Assembly (NCBI RefSeq): GCF_000211815.1
Contig: NZ_GL890956.1
Span: 21,834 to 85,833, forward strand
Direction: 5' to 3'
Source of the DNA: Moorena producens 3L
Lineage (GTDB): Bacteria > Cyanobacteriota > Cyanobacteriia > Cyanobacteriales > Coleofasciculaceae
Length of the DNA: 64,000 nt
Position 1 is the first letter of the stretch; every line of letters begins with the position of its first letter. Shown here piece after piece: positions 8,613 to 17,765 of this stretch. Both the position numbers and the translations under genes were made by a program. The notes beneath the pieces are model-generated. The model did no database searches and was not told where the DNA came from. It saw nothing but the letters and a program-made list of their open reading frames with translations.

Positions 8613-9584
8613 ATGGCTGAAGAAAATCTAACTGAACAAAGTGCCAAAACCCGTCAGCTACTGGGTATGAAAGGCGCAGCTCCTGGTGAAAGCAACCTAT
8701 GGAAGATTCGCCTGCAGTTGATGAAGCCAATTACCTGGATACCCCTGATGTGGGGGGTAGTGTGTGGTGCTGCTTCCTCCGGTGGCTATACTTGGACACT
8801 CGAAGACCTTCTGATGGCCGCCGCCTGTATGTTGCTTTCTGGTCCGTTGATGGCAGGGTATACCCAAACCTTGAATGATTTCTATGACCGCGAAATCGAC
8901 GCCATTAATGAACCATACCGTCCTATCCCATCGGGAGCCATCTCTATCCCCCAGGTGATCACCCAGATTGTGGTGCTACTCCTAGCAGGTATCGCTCTTA
9001 GCTACGGACTCGATGTTTGGGCTGGTCATGAATTTCCCACACTCACCTGTCTTACCCTAGGTGGTGCCTTTCTAGCCTATATCTATTCTGCCCCACCCCT
9101 GAAACTGAAAAAAAATGGTTGGCTGGGAAACTATGCTCTCGGTGCCAGCTATATCGCCCTTCCCTGGTGGGCAGGTCATGGCTTATTTGGTCATCTTAAC
9201 CTGACTATTATGATTCTGACCCTGTTCTACTCCCTGGCAGGGTTAGGTATTGCAGTAGTTAATGATTTCAAGAGTGTGGAAGGCGATCGCGAATTGGGCT
9301 TAAAATCCCTACCGGTCATGTTTGGTGTTACCACAGCAGCTTGGATTTGTGTGGTGATGATTGATCTATTTCAAGCAGGGATTGCTGGTTATTTAATCAG
9401 CATTCATCAGAACCTCTACGCTGCTATCCTGATCCTATTAATCATCCCCCAAATCACCTTCCAGGATATGTACTTTCTCCGTGACCCCCTGAAAAATGAT
9501 GTCAAATACCAGGCTAGTGCGCAACCGTTTTTGGTACTAGGGATGCTAGTTGCTGGTTTGGCTTTGGGTCATAGTGCTATTTAA
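8613..9584 (+). CDS. chlG: Chlorophyll synthase
   Basis: A 323-residue UbiA-superfamily prenyltransferase with about nine membrane helices. The first aspartate-rich motif is NDFYDREIDAINEP (residues 88-101) and the second is NDFKSVEGDRELGLKSLP, both typical of ChlG. It attaches the phytyl or geranylgeranyl tail to chlorophyllide a in the thylakoid membrane, the last step of chlorophyll synthesis. The start MAEENLTEQSAKTRQLLGMKGA matches the family N-terminus. It follows the Get3d-like gene by 9 bp and is followed by a repeat-rich spacer. Confidence 0.95.
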   Translation: MAEENLTEQSAKTRQLLGMKGAAPGESNLWKIRLQLMKPITWIPLMWGVVCGAASSGGYTWTLEDLLMAAACMLLSGPLMAGYTQTLNDFYDREIDAINEPYRPIPSGAISIPQVITQIVVLLLAGIALSYGLDVWAGHEFPTLTCLTLGGAFLAYIYSAPPLKLKKNGWLGNYALGASYIALPWWAGHGLFGHLNLTIMILTLFYSLAGLGIAVVNDFKSVEGDRELGLKSLPVMFGVTTAAWICVVMIDLFQAGIAGYLISIHQNLYAAILILLIIPQITFQDMYFLRDPLKNDVKYQASAQPFLVLGMLVAGLALGHSAI

Positions 9585-9589
9585 AATAG

Positions 9590-9830
9590 AGAACAGGGAA
9601 TAGGGAACAGGGAATAGGGAATAGGGAATAGGGAAAAAATCCTGTGTACCTAACTAATAGCTATGATAAAGGCTATATATAGGGTTAAACCGGACTCGAT
9701 CTGAAGGCTTATATGATGTTCAGCTAATCAGTTATGAAAAAACTTAGCTTCCTTCTGGTAGGCAATCTCCCTCCTAATTCCCTGTTCCATGTTCCCTGTT
9801 CCCTGTGCCCTATTACCTACTATTTATAAG
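9590..9830. repeat. Repeat-bearing spacer: (GGGAATA/GGGAACA)n arrays
   Basis: A GGGAACA/GGGAATA array (9595-9634) downstream of chlG and a complementary TTCCCTG array (9777-9815) before the converging FkbM gene. The two could pair into a long hairpin. I see no gene between. Confidence 0.75.
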
Positions 9831-9870
9831 TGTTCAACCGAGCATGATATTACTACTTACAGTGAATCGA

Positions 9871-10623
9871 TCAATCCGGGTAAGAAGCAATCAAATCAAG
9901 GTTTTTTGGAAGCTCTCCACCATGGGGTTTGTCTAATACTTGAATTTTGTAGCCCAAAGATTCTAACAACTGACAACATTGCTGATAGACAGGTCGTCCA
10001 TGGATAGACAAGAAAATGGTAGGATGAGCACTTTCCAACAGAGATTTGGCACCAAGTAGAACAAACTTCTCATGCCCCTCCACATCAATTTTGATGCAGT
10101 CCGGCACAGGAATTTCACCACTGGCGATCAGTTCATCTAAACTGACCATCTTGACTTGAAGTGTTCCTTGAGAAGAAATACCCCCCTGATAACTGCCAGA
10201 GGTTTCTCTAAAGGATGCCATACCAGAGCGCTCTGAAACCGCTGCTGCCATAACTGTTGCATTGGTAATGCTGTTGATAGACAGATGTTTTCTTAAGTAA
10301 CCAAGGTTTTGGGGTAGGGGCTCAAAGGAAAAAACTTTTCCCTTCTCACCGACTAGCACCGAAGTCAATAGTGTAAAGAAACCAGCGTGAGCTCCAATAT
10401 CAAATACAGTGTTTCCTAATTTCAGAGTTTTCTCAAGCACCCGTTGGTTCTGATACTCATAAGTTCCTAACCAACAGCCGTTTCTGCCAGCACCAACTAT
10501 CCATTTTTTACCGGCGAGCTTACCTAGCCAGATCGGCATTGTCATCTCAGGAGGAATTAGCTTTAAGGGAAAACGTAAAACCTGACCAAAGATGCTTTTT
10601 CCGGAAATCTGTTCCAAATCCAT
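9871..10623 (-). CDS. FkbM-family SAM methyltransferase
   Basis: A 250-residue protein. VFDIGAHAGFFTLLTSVLV is SAM motif I, SFEPLPQNLGYLRKHL the acidic loop, and DCIKIDVEGHEKFVLLGAKSLL the FkbM signature. It is about the usual FkbM length with a short N-terminal lead. The substrate is unknown; presence of several FkbM genes within 10 kb fits a genome rich in methylated glycans or natural products. It stands alone between repeat arrays and is convergent with chlG. Confidence 0.8.
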   Translation of the reverse strand: MDLEQISGKSIFGQVLRFPLKLIPPEMTMPIWLGKLAGKKWIVGAGRNGCWLGTYEYQNQRVLEKTLKLGNTVFDIGAHAGFFTLLTSVLVGEKGKVFSFEPLPQNLGYLRKHLSINSITNATVMAAAVSERSGMASFRETSGSYQGGISSQGTLQVKMVSLDELIASGEIPVPDCIKIDVEGHEKFVLLGAKSLLESAHPTIFLSIHGRPVYQQCCQLLESLGYKIQVLDKPHGGELPKNLDLIASYPD

Positions 10624-10713
10624 AGTTTGATGACCTGATGAAGCTGAAAACTATTAGAGTTTCTATTGATAGAATTCCCGAAAGTTATGGTCAAGTAACA
10701 GCTTTACCTTTAG

Positions 10714-11009
10714 TGGTCAGCGGTCAGCGCTCAGTGGTCAGCGGTCAGCGGTCAGCGGTCAGTGGTCAGTGGTCAGTGGTCAGTGGTCAGTGGTCAGCGG
10801 TCAGTGGTCAGCTTATTTTATTCAAAAGCTGTTCGCGTAGCGTCGGCTCTGCCGAGAGTCCCGCTAAAAGCGATCGCATAAGCGCGGAAGCTGAGGCCTT
10901 TGGGCCACGCTTTGCGAACGCTTCATCGCGTGCGCTTAAGCTGAATGCTGAATGCTGAATGCTGAATGCTGACTGCTGAATGCTGAATGCTGAATGCTGA
11001 ATGCTGACT
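10714..11009. repeat. Heptamer arrays (GTCAGTG/GTCAGCG)n and (CTGAATG)n with dispersed core
   Basis: GTCAGCG/GTCAGTG units run from 10714 to 10812 and CTGAATG units from about 10941 to 11009. Between them lie two copies of the GTTCGCGTAGCG dispersed core (near 10833 and, inverted, 10891-10922) plus a HIP1 octamer. An open frame over 10638-10958 is only a translation of these repeats. Confidence 0.85.
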
Positions 11010-11011
11010 GC

Positions 11012-11905
11012 TTACAGTTTAATACTACCAGTGTTGACCACAGGTTGTATATTTTGCTCAGCAGTCAAAACCACTAGCAAATTGTTAATCATTGCTGCTT
11101 TTGTTTCCTCGTCTAGCTGAATAATTTGGTTATCGTTCAGCCGCTTGATGGACATTTCCACCATGCTTAAGGCACCTTCGATAATTTCTTGACGAGCTGC
11201 TATAATTGCTTGTGCTTGCTGACGCCGTAGCATGACTTGGGCAATTTCTGGAGCGTAGGCTAAATAGGAAATACGACTATCAATCACCTCGACACCTGAC
11301 ACCTCTAAGCGAGCCTGTAATTCTTCCTTAAGAGCTGCTGCAATCTCTTCGGGGCTGCCTCTGAGTGACGCTAGGTTTTCTTGATTAGTATCGTAGGGAT
11401 AACGACTGGCTAAACCACGGATAGCGGTCTCACTTTGGATGGCCACAAAATCTACATAGGAATTTACGTCAAAGGTGGCTTTGGCTGAGTCTACAACTCG
11501 CCAGACAACTACCGCAGCAATCTCAATGGGGTTGCCTTTCGCGTCATTTACCTTCAGCTTATCACTATTGAAATTACGCACTCGTAGAGAAACCAATTGC
11601 TTGGAGGCAAAAGGGTTAACCCACCAAAAACCAGAGGTACGGACACTGCCAACGTAGTTACCTAAAAACACTAGCACTCGGGCTTGGTTAGGCTGCACAG
11701 TCAAAAAGCCTTTTACGGCAACCAAGGCTACAATCACTAGACCAATACCAAATAAGTTGTTGGTATAGATCAATAAGTCGTTGATATTGGAAAACCCGAC
11801 TAGACCTTTACCTAACCACACACCAAAACTAGCGATCGCAATAATCCCTACCAGAGCAGCAAAACCATTAACTTTAAAGGTAGGAATTTCCTGAATACGT
11901 TCCAT
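11012..11905 (-). CDS. SPFH/band-7 domain membrane protein
   Basis: A 297-residue protein with two N-terminal membrane segments (about residues 15-36 and 50-70), then the band-7 start LTVQPNQARVLVFLGNYVGSV. An SPFH core and coiled-coil-prone C-terminus follow (RRQQAQAIIAARQEIIEGALSM). SPFH proteins (stomatin, prohibitin, HflK/C relatives) form large ring assemblies at membranes and often support membrane proteases. The last residues border a repeat array. No partner protease or NfeD gene is adjacent. Confidence 0.8.
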   Translation of the reverse strand: MERIQEIPTFKVNGFAALVGIIAIASFGVWLGKGLVGFSNINDLLIYTNNLFGIGLVIVALVAVKGFLTVQPNQARVLVFLGNYVGSVRTSGFWWVNPFASKQLVSLRVRNFNSDKLKVNDAKGNPIEIAAVVVWRVVDSAKATFDVNSYVDFVAIQSETAIRGLASRYPYDTNQENLASLRGSPEEIAAALKEELQARLEVSGVEVIDSRISYLAYAPEIAQVMLRRQQAQAIIAARQEIIEGALSMVEMSIKRLNDNQIIQLDEETKAAMINNLLVVLTAEQNIQPVVNTGSIKL

Positions 11906-12007
11906 TGTTATGTATCGTTCCTGTATTGCTCTGTGTTGTTGTATCTAATTGGCTGATAGGTCTATTTTGCTTGGTTTATCGGGGGTTTGACAGTACCCTT
12001 GCGGGTA

Positions 12008-13189
12008 CTAATCACTAATTTGACGGTAAACCTGAATCATTTGTTGTGCGATCGCATTCCAACTATAGTGCTTTAAAGCATACTCCTGAGCCTTGACTCC
12101 CCGCAGTTGGCATTCATCTTTATTTTGAAGTGCTTCCCGTAACTGTCTAGTCAAAGCCTGAACCTCACAAGCACTCACCCATCCTGCTTCAGCATCTTTG
12201 ACGTTTTCCCAAATATGGACCTGGTCAGAAATCACCACTGCTGTCCCAGCCACCATCGCTTCCGCTACCGCAATCCCAAAGTTTTCGTAGTAAGATGGCA
12301 GGACAAATACATCCGCATCCTTTAACAATGCTGCTTTCAAATCACCAGTCACGAAACCAGTAATGGTAGTATTTGATGATAGAGTTGAAGCCTTGATCTG
12401 GTCTATGATACTATTTTCATAACTTGGGTCTTGAGGATTAGTTCCCGCCAAGACAAAGTGAAACTGCAATCCCTCGTTTAATAGCTTTTCTAGAGCTGGG
12501 ATAAGTAAATCCAATCCCTTCTTCGGGTCAATACGAGACATAAACAACACTAAGGGCTGGTCATGGGGAATCTTCAATTCAGTACGTGCTTGAGCTAGTT
12601 GTTGCTGAAGTTGTTGCTGGATTGGCGGCGTTACTCCTAAGGGAATCACGATATCAGGGGATGCTGTGCCAAAACGTTCCGAAATCTTAGCTTCCTGTTG
12701 ACTGGTAAAGTGTATACCAGCTGCTCCAGCTAAATTCGGTTTCTCCCACAGTGCGGCATAGATGCGCTTTAGCTGTTGTTTCTTCCGCAAATCCGCTGGG
12801 TCAAGGGTACCTAAGGGACGCAATAGGTATGGTAATCCCTGTTTTCGGGCGATGGTAGCCGCTGCTGTACTGACTGGGGAAAACAAGGCATGGATATGGG
12901 CAAGGTCAAATTCTGAGGCGTGTTGCCATAGCCAGCGTAATAAGCCCAGGGAAAATTTATAGCGGCGAAAGGGAGAGCAACGGAAGTATCTGATCTGATA
13001 ACCATCCTGTTCTACTGGTTGATCCAGGGGTACATCCAAAGGGGGTTGACCAGCATCCCCATTAGAGTTAGTAGTTAGTACTGTAATTGCTACCCCTTGA
13101 GATGCCAGAGCCTGAGATAGTCCCTTTACCATTTGACTCGGACCACCATATACCAGGGAAATCGACGGGACGATTTGTAAAATTCGCAT
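12008..13189 (-). CDS. Glycosyltransferase family 4
   Basis: A 393-residue GT-B enzyme. MRILQIVPSISLVYGGPSQMVKGLSQAL contains the N-terminal GG loop; PLVLFMSRIDPKKGLDLLIPAL starts the donor domain; ENFGIAVAEAMVAG is the GT4 E-x7-E motif. I chose ATG 13189 over the in-frame ATG at 13228 because typical GT4 proteins begin at MRILQ. The sugar and acceptor are unknown. It lies 102 bp upstream of the SPFH gene on the same strand. Confidence 0.85.
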   Translation of the reverse strand: MRILQIVPSISLVYGGPSQMVKGLSQALASQGVAITVLTTNSNGDAGQPPLDVPLDQPVEQDGYQIRYFRCSPFRRYKFSLGLLRWLWQHASEFDLAHIHALFSPVSTAAATIARKQGLPYLLRPLGTLDPADLRKKQQLKRIYAALWEKPNLAGAAGIHFTSQQEAKISERFGTASPDIVIPLGVTPPIQQQLQQQLAQARTELKIPHDQPLVLFMSRIDPKKGLDLLIPALEKLLNEGLQFHFVLAGTNPQDPSYENSIIDQIKASTLSSNTTITGFVTGDLKAALLKDADVFVLPSYYENFGIAVAEAMVAGTAVVISDQVHIWENVKDAEAGWVSACEVQALTRQLREALQNKDECQLRGVKAQEYALKHYSWNAIAQQMIQVYRQISD

Positions 13190-13462
13190 GGGATATTGAT
13201 TAATAGCAAGTTGGGTCAAACATAGCACTATTCCTAATCAACCTTAGGAGCAATCACGACCTTACGCCATAATTGAGCAACATGGGCGATTACTCAGGGT
13301 GCATCTCAATGCATGCAAAAACACTCTTCGGCAATAGAATGCTCATATTATTTTATGACAATTACCCTTAATAAAAATCTCCACCATCTCCCTATCTCCC
13401 TATCTCCCCACACTTCCTTTAGTTATAAATTTACAACAAAAAGATTCACCCGATTAATCCCG
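13190..13462. other. Gene-poor spacer
   Basis: Holds a solo GGGTGCATCTCA end of the family A MITE (13296-13307) and a short (CTCCCTAT)n run (13386-13410). No gene is recognised. Confidence 0.5.
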
Positions 13463-13576
13463 TTATTGCACCAATTCATAATACTCTTCCATCTGTGCTA
13501 AAGCTGCTTTTGCTTCTTGGGGAAATTTATCAAATTTGGCAGTCTTTTTGAACATAACATGTTCAAATCGGGGAGG
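13463..13576 (-). pseudogene. Short coding remnant, C-terminal fragment of unknown protein
   Basis: The minus strand reads an uninterrupted FKKTAKFDKFPQEAKAAL followed by AQMEEYYELVQ and a stop. Its amphipathic character and lack of repeats suggest a real coding remnant of about 30-38 residues. No family was recognised and no ribosome-binding site is clear. Downstream of it (13577-13790) are GTCAGCT repeats and GTAGCG-rich dispersed sequence. Confidence 0.35.
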
Positions 13577-13792
13577 ATTCCTGTAAGCATTCAGCCGTCA
13601 GCTGTCAGCTATCATGCTTATTTTATTCAAAAGCACCATTAGTAGCGTACGCTATGGGCAGAAACTGTTCGGTGTAGCGTGGCCACAAGCCTTTAGCACC
13701 TCAAGTAGCGCTAATCGCTGTTCGCTGATACGCGACACGCTGATAGCTTACGGATTCCTGTTCCCTATTCCGAAGTTAAACAGTTGTGACGG

Positions 13793-15976
13793 TTAACCTT
13801 CTTCAAGGTCACCAATATCCCGCTTCAGAGGTCGCTTGTAGGTAAAGGTGAAGGTATCGCCACTCTCAATGACCTGGTGCATTTCGCTATACATGGGATA
13901 GTCACCCACTCCACTGACACTTGCCCAGCCCCGCGCCCTAGTTAATGCCACAAATAGCTGGTTACGTAAACTGACATCACTCTCGTTCCTGGCAACATTA
14001 TCAACACCGACCACATACACCATATCGGCTTCATTACCCTTAGCACGGGGCACACGAGATATGGTTACGCCACCATCTTTCCAGAAGCGATCGCTATCAA
14101 CATGAGGCCATTGAGGTTTTAGTTCATTCAACTCCAATGCTGTGGGAATATAAATATCAATGTCTTGCTCCATCAACACAACAGCGACATGATTTTCTAA
14201 TTCAATTGCTTCGGAACTAGAGCCTAAAACTAGCACTAAGATTTCTTTACTGGCTTTAAGGTCATCATCAACCAGATTATGCATAATCTTATCGGCCAAA
14301 GCACTAATTTCTTCCTGACGAGAGCCATAGGTTTCAAAGTCTAATACTGGTGCGCTCCACAATTCAGGAACTGGATTGGGGGAGTTTTCTTTTGGACGAT
14401 GGAGGGTAATTTGTTGACCGGGAATAAAGTTACCTTTGACTTCATAACCAATTTTTTCCCAATCTTCCTTTCTGGTAATTCCCGTTAGCATTCCCTCAGG
14501 ACGTAGCAACCCCATTCCGAGGCCATGAGCAGCGGTGAGAATTGAGCCAGGAGTGCGGTAACAGCGCCGCATAACTTCAGATTTTTTAATACCACCGGGG
14601 TATTGTGGTCCTTGTGACAAAAGTCGGCTGAGATTTTCACCGAATAGTTCTTTTGTGGTAGGAATTTTTAAGGTGTCTAGGCTTTGAGCTTCGTCATAAG
14701 CCCAGATTAAGCGCCGTTGTTCTGGCTGTTGTGGGTCAACGGGTCGTAAGGCTTGATAAGCTAGCCAATAAATGGCTTGTTTGCCCTGGTACTTTAAGTG
14801 ATCTTCAGTAACTAAGTCTTGTCCTTCATCAATTAAAATGGCATCAAAGCAGGGTTTAATGTTGATTTCTTCCGATAGCCGTTTACAAAGTTCTGCTAAA
14901 CCCCGATTGGGCTGTCTTTCCCGAGTATCCCCAGCGGATTTGGGTCTAGCACCATTTAACTGGCAAATTGTGCTGTACAAACCAGGCTGATCCTTAGCAC
15001 CCCAAGCATGAAGCACTCGCAGTTTCTGGTTAGTCTTGTGGTCATACTGGATATCACCATTGCTAAAACGACGCAGCCATCGATCTACTAACCCAATCAT
15101 CAAGTCGTAGAGGGTGCGACTAAAAAACACTAACCCAATAGTCCAGTCTGGGTGCTTCAAGTGCATATGAGCGGCTTTTTGGCATAGCAGCACTGTTTTT
15201 CCTGACCCCGCAATTCCCCGCAGCCGCTGAAACCCAGGAGGGATTTCTTTTCCAATGTGTTCCTGCTGCCAATCTAATTCGTAGAGTTGTTGGGTGTAAG
15301 CGGCTACAACATTAGCGCGAGTTTTGCCTTCGGTAGAGACTAGGGTACGCGGAGGTTTACGGAAAATTGGTGCTCCGCTGATCACGGCTAAAAGTAACTT
15401 CCACTGCTGATCATCGATGTCTTCTCCTGGTATCACTGATTCAGTTTCTTGAATACACTCTAGGAAGCCAACTTTACCGAGTTGGTCCTGGAAGATAATG
15501 GGAGGACAGTCTGGCAGTTGGTCAAAACCGTGGTGTTGCCATTGTTCTTGAGTAATTAAAGGAAGAGCAATCATCGCCCTACCAGTAACTTTGCGCCAAA
15601 TAGCAGGTTCGCGATCGCAAAAAGCGAGTATTGCTTTTAACTGATGTTCTGCTTGTTGGTAGGGATTTGGGTCAGCGCTGTAAGGGTTTTGGAGTTGCCA
15701 CTGATCATCATCAATAGTAATAATTTCATCAATAGTGACAGATTGGATTTTAATTACTACTAGACCAAGGTCTTGATCAGTAATAAAAATATCAGGCTCC
15801 TTAGAGATTTCCCCTACTTTAGAAAAAATAGGATAGCGCCAGTAACCAATACAATTGCGTTCTGAAAATGCACTGCGAGTGGCATCCCACACTCTTTGTT
15901 TTCCTGTTTCTTCACTTTCTGTGATCGGTTCAGTGGTAATAAATTTGCGACCCTGATCTGTATCGATAACCGACAT
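13793..15976 (-). CDS. NERD-like / UvrD-superfamily helicase
   Basis: About 727 residues from ATG 15976 (MSVIDTDQGRKF); the 45 codons further upstream translate a GGGAACA array. An N-terminal NERD-like region (about 35-120) has the fold pattern but lacks a clear E-x-K (LVVIKIQS). Helicase motifs follow: Walker A GIAGSGKT (about 254-261), DEGQD as motif II, and the C-terminal motif region ISRVPRAKGNEADMVYVVGVD with ALTRAR. It is probably an SF1 DNA or RNA helicase of the UvrD/Rep type. NERD-helicases are widespread and their function is unsettled. Confidence 0.8.
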   Translation of the reverse strand: MSVIDTDQGRKFITTEPITESEETGKQRVWDATRSAFSERNCIGYWRYPIFSKVGEISKEPDIFITDQDLGLVVIKIQSVTIDEIITIDDDQWQLQNPYSADPNPYQQAEHQLKAILAFCDREPAIWRKVTGRAMIALPLITQEQWQHHGFDQLPDCPPIIFQDQLGKVGFLECIQETESVIPGEDIDDQQWKLLLAVISGAPIFRKPPRTLVSTEGKTRANVVAAYTQQLYELDWQQEHIGKEIPPGFQRLRGIAGSGKTVLLCQKAAHMHLKHPDWTIGLVFFSRTLYDLMIGLVDRWLRRFSNGDIQYDHKTNQKLRVLHAWGAKDQPGLYSTICQLNGARPKSAGDTRERQPNRGLAELCKRLSEEINIKPCFDAILIDEGQDLVTEDHLKYQGKQAIYWLAYQALRPVDPQQPEQRRLIWAYDEAQSLDTLKIPTTKELFGENLSRLLSQGPQYPGGIKKSEVMRRCYRTPGSILTAAHGLGMGLLRPEGMLTGITRKEDWEKIGYEVKGNFIPGQQITLHRPKENSPNPVPELWSAPVLDFETYGSRQEEISALADKIMHNLVDDDLKASKEILVLVLGSSSEAIELENHVAVVLMEQDIDIYIPTALELNELKPQWPHVDSDRFWKDGGVTISRVPRAKGNEADMVYVVGVDNVARNESDVSLRNQLFVALTRARGWASVSGVGDYPMYSEMHQVIESGDTFTFTYKRPLKRDIGDLEEG

Positions 15977-16033
15977 TTGGGATAATTTCCTATGGTAATA
16001 TTTACTTTTTAATTCGGTGAGGGACAAAGTTAT

Positions 16034-16416
16034 GGGTTTTAGGGAACAGGGAACAGGGAACAGGGAACAGGGAACAGGGAACAGGAACCGACCCCTACTC
16101 CCTGCTCCCAAGCTCCCTAAACACCAAGAAGAAGGTACTTCACCTAATTGAGAACTATTTAGAACTGCTATACTGCTTTATACAGTCCTAACCGTAGAGT
16201 TCCCAAATGGTCAGCTATTGAATACAGGGTGCAGAGAATTCCAATGAAACGAAAAATTAAGGGTTTAGCCAATCAGACAAGACGATGCAAATTTCCAGAC
16301 CAAAAATAACTTATAAATTATGTTCTAGGGTTGTAGTAATTCGTGCTATGATACTACCAGTGGAATGTGGGTTATAATGTAAAGGGTTTGAGTAAAAACA
16401 GGTGCAGAGAACAACA
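16034..16416. other. Spacer with (GGGAACA)n array and a possible -10 box
   Basis: A heptamer array GGGAACA lies at 16040-16084. A TATAAT hexamer at 16373-16378 is placed about 40 bp before the cysteine hydrolase start and could be its -10 box; I see no good -35. Otherwise nothing recognised. Confidence 0.4.
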
Positions 16417-16959
16417 ATGAAGACAGCACTGATACTAGTAGATATTCAAAATGACTACTTTCCTGGTGGTTCTATGGAACTAGTGGGGATGAATTTAGCT
16501 AGTCAAAATTCTCAACATTTACTAGATCATTTTCGGTCAAACAAGTTGCCAACTTTTCATATACAGCACTTTTTTGAAGCTGATTCTAATGAACCCTTCT
16601 TTATCCGAGGTACTGAAGGAGTTGAAATCCATGAGATTGTTAAACCCCTTCCTGGTGAAACTGTAATCCCGAAAAATTATCCTAATAGCTTTCGGGAAAC
16701 TACTTTGCTGGATCAACTCAAAGAAGCTGAGATTGAACAGCTAGTTATTTGCGGTGCCATGAGTCACATGTGTATTGATGCTACCACTCGCGCTGCTGCT
16801 GATTTGGGTTTTAAGTGTAAGGTAGTTCATGATGCCTGTGCTACTAGAGATCTGGTTTTTGGCAATCAGACTATTATCGCTCAAGACGTACATGGGGCAT
16901 TTATGCATGCTTTGGGTGTTGCTTATGCTGATGTGATTAGCTTATCGGATTTTTCGTAG
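16417..16959 (+). CDS. Isochorismatase-like cysteine hydrolase
   Basis: A 180-residue protein of the isochorismatase-like family. The family triad is visible: D9 in LILVDIQNDYF, K86 in VIPKNYPNSF and C119 in ICGAMSHMCIDATTRAA. The cis-peptide region GAMSHMC is typical. Members hydrolyse amides such as nicotinamide, ureidoacrylate or N-carbamoyl compounds, or isochorismate ethers; the substrate cannot be read here. ATG 16417 is preferred to a GTG five codons upstream. It appears to be monocistronic. Confidence 0.8.
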   Translation: MKTALILVDIQNDYFPGGSMELVGMNLASQNSQHLLDHFRSNKLPTFHIQHFFEADSNEPFFIRGTEGVEIHEIVKPLPGETVIPKNYPNSFRETTLLDQLKEAEIEQLVICGAMSHMCIDATTRAAADLGFKCKVVHDACATRDLVFGNQTIIAQDVHGAFMHALGVAYADVISLSDFS

Positions 16960-17008
16960 GGATTGAACTGAGATAACAACCAGTGCGATTCGTTATTCAA
17001 GACTGATA

Positions 17009-17163
17009 AGAGGTTGTCTGAGAAGTCTCATTTGCTACATCCAAGCCCCCGTTGGTCCCCCAATTTTGGGGGACTTCTACCAGCAAATTGATTCTTGTTC
17101 CCCCCAGAATTGGGGGGCTAGGGGGGCAAAATTCAGTATCAAAAAACTTTTCAGATATCCTCT
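17009..17163. repeat. MITE-like element (family E)
   Basis: About 155 bp with imperfect inverted ends: AGAGGTTGTCTGAGAAGT at the left, and AGAGGATATCTGAAAAGT reading in from the right. Inside are two hairpins (CCCCCAATTTTGGGGG, and CCCCCCAGAATTGGGGGG). It lacks coding capacity and lies between the cysteine hydrolase and the toxin-antitoxin remnant. Confidence 0.65.
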
Positions 17164-17256
17164 AACAAGAAGATCAATTGTTTAATCACAAAACATCTTC
17201 TTGTTATCAAGCCCAATTACTTAACAAATTAAATCTTATCATTCATTGTTTGACTG

Positions 17257-17541
17257 ATGACGTTAATCCTTAACCTGCCACCAGAATTGGAGCAATATCT
17301 CTTGCAGGAAGCCAAGCAGCAAGGGATATCCCTCGAAGCTATAACATTACAACTTTTGGCAAACTCTATTCTGGTAAGACAAAAGCAAGCTGAAGCGGTT
17401 AATCTGCTTCAGTCCTGGATTGATGATCAGGATATTGACGAACAGCAAGAAACAGGTCAGTACTTGATCGATGCATTGGATCAGGATCGACTTTCTGAGC
17501 GTCAGTTATTCCCAATTGAGATGAAGGGTGTAACTTGGTGA
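17257..17541 (+). CDS. Antitoxin-like protein of a PIN-type toxin-antitoxin pair
   Basis: A 94-residue protein. Residues 1-40 (LPPELEQYLLQEAKQQGISL) have the ribbon-helix-helix-like layout common in VapB-type antitoxins, followed by an acidic tail. Its stop overlaps the GTG start of a truncated PIN-domain toxin by four bases (GTGA), which is the usual coupling of such pairs. Pairing with a PIN domain is the main reason for the call. With the toxin broken, this may be an orphan antitoxin. Confidence 0.65.
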   Translation: MTLILNLPPELEQYLLQEAKQQGISLEAITLQLLANSILVRQKQAEAVNLLQSWIDDQDIDEQQETGQYLIDALDQDRLSERQLFPIEMKGVTW

Positions 17542-17669
17542 GGGGAGTGATAGTGTTGGATGCAGGACCGGTTGGTCTGATCACCAATCCCAAGCTGTCT
17601 GCTCAGAGTGTTGCTTGTGCTCAGGGTGGTGCGTTACGGGGCGGACTATCTCAACCCTGGCTACCGTAA
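17538..17669 (+). pseudogene. PIN-domain (VapC-like) toxin, truncated by a MITE
   Basis: Reading begins VRGVIVLDAGPVGLITNPKL, the start of a PIN ribonuclease with the first catalytic aspartate in VLDAGP. After about 28 codons the frame enters the palindromic family A element (from 17625) and stops at 17667-17669. The remaining hundred or so residues, with the other acidic residues, are missing. The toxin is therefore inactive and the element insertion or a linked deletion is the likely cause. Confidence 0.7.
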
Positions 17670-17704
17670 AAATAAGGGCAAGTCCGCCCCTAACGCACCC
17701 TACG
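17625..17704. repeat. Palindromic element (family A), copy 3
   Basis: Arms GGTGGTGCGTTACGGGGCGG and CCGCCCCTAACGCACCCTAC flank a short loop. It lacks the outer GGGTGCATCTCA ends. It interrupts the PIN toxin remnant. Confidence 0.8.
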
Positions 17705-17719
17705 CACTCTCCCCAAACT

Positions 17720-17765
17720 CTTCCCCCGATTCCCGATTCCCGATTCCCGATTCCCGATTCCCAAT
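17720..17765. repeat. Heptamer array (GATTCCC)n
   Basis: Five or so GATTCCC units directly after the 3' end of the vWA lipoprotein gene, which converges from the right. Confidence 0.85.

Noticed and set aside
10638..10958. 106-residue plus-strand frame
   Set aside because: Consists of GTCAGTG array and dispersed repeats.
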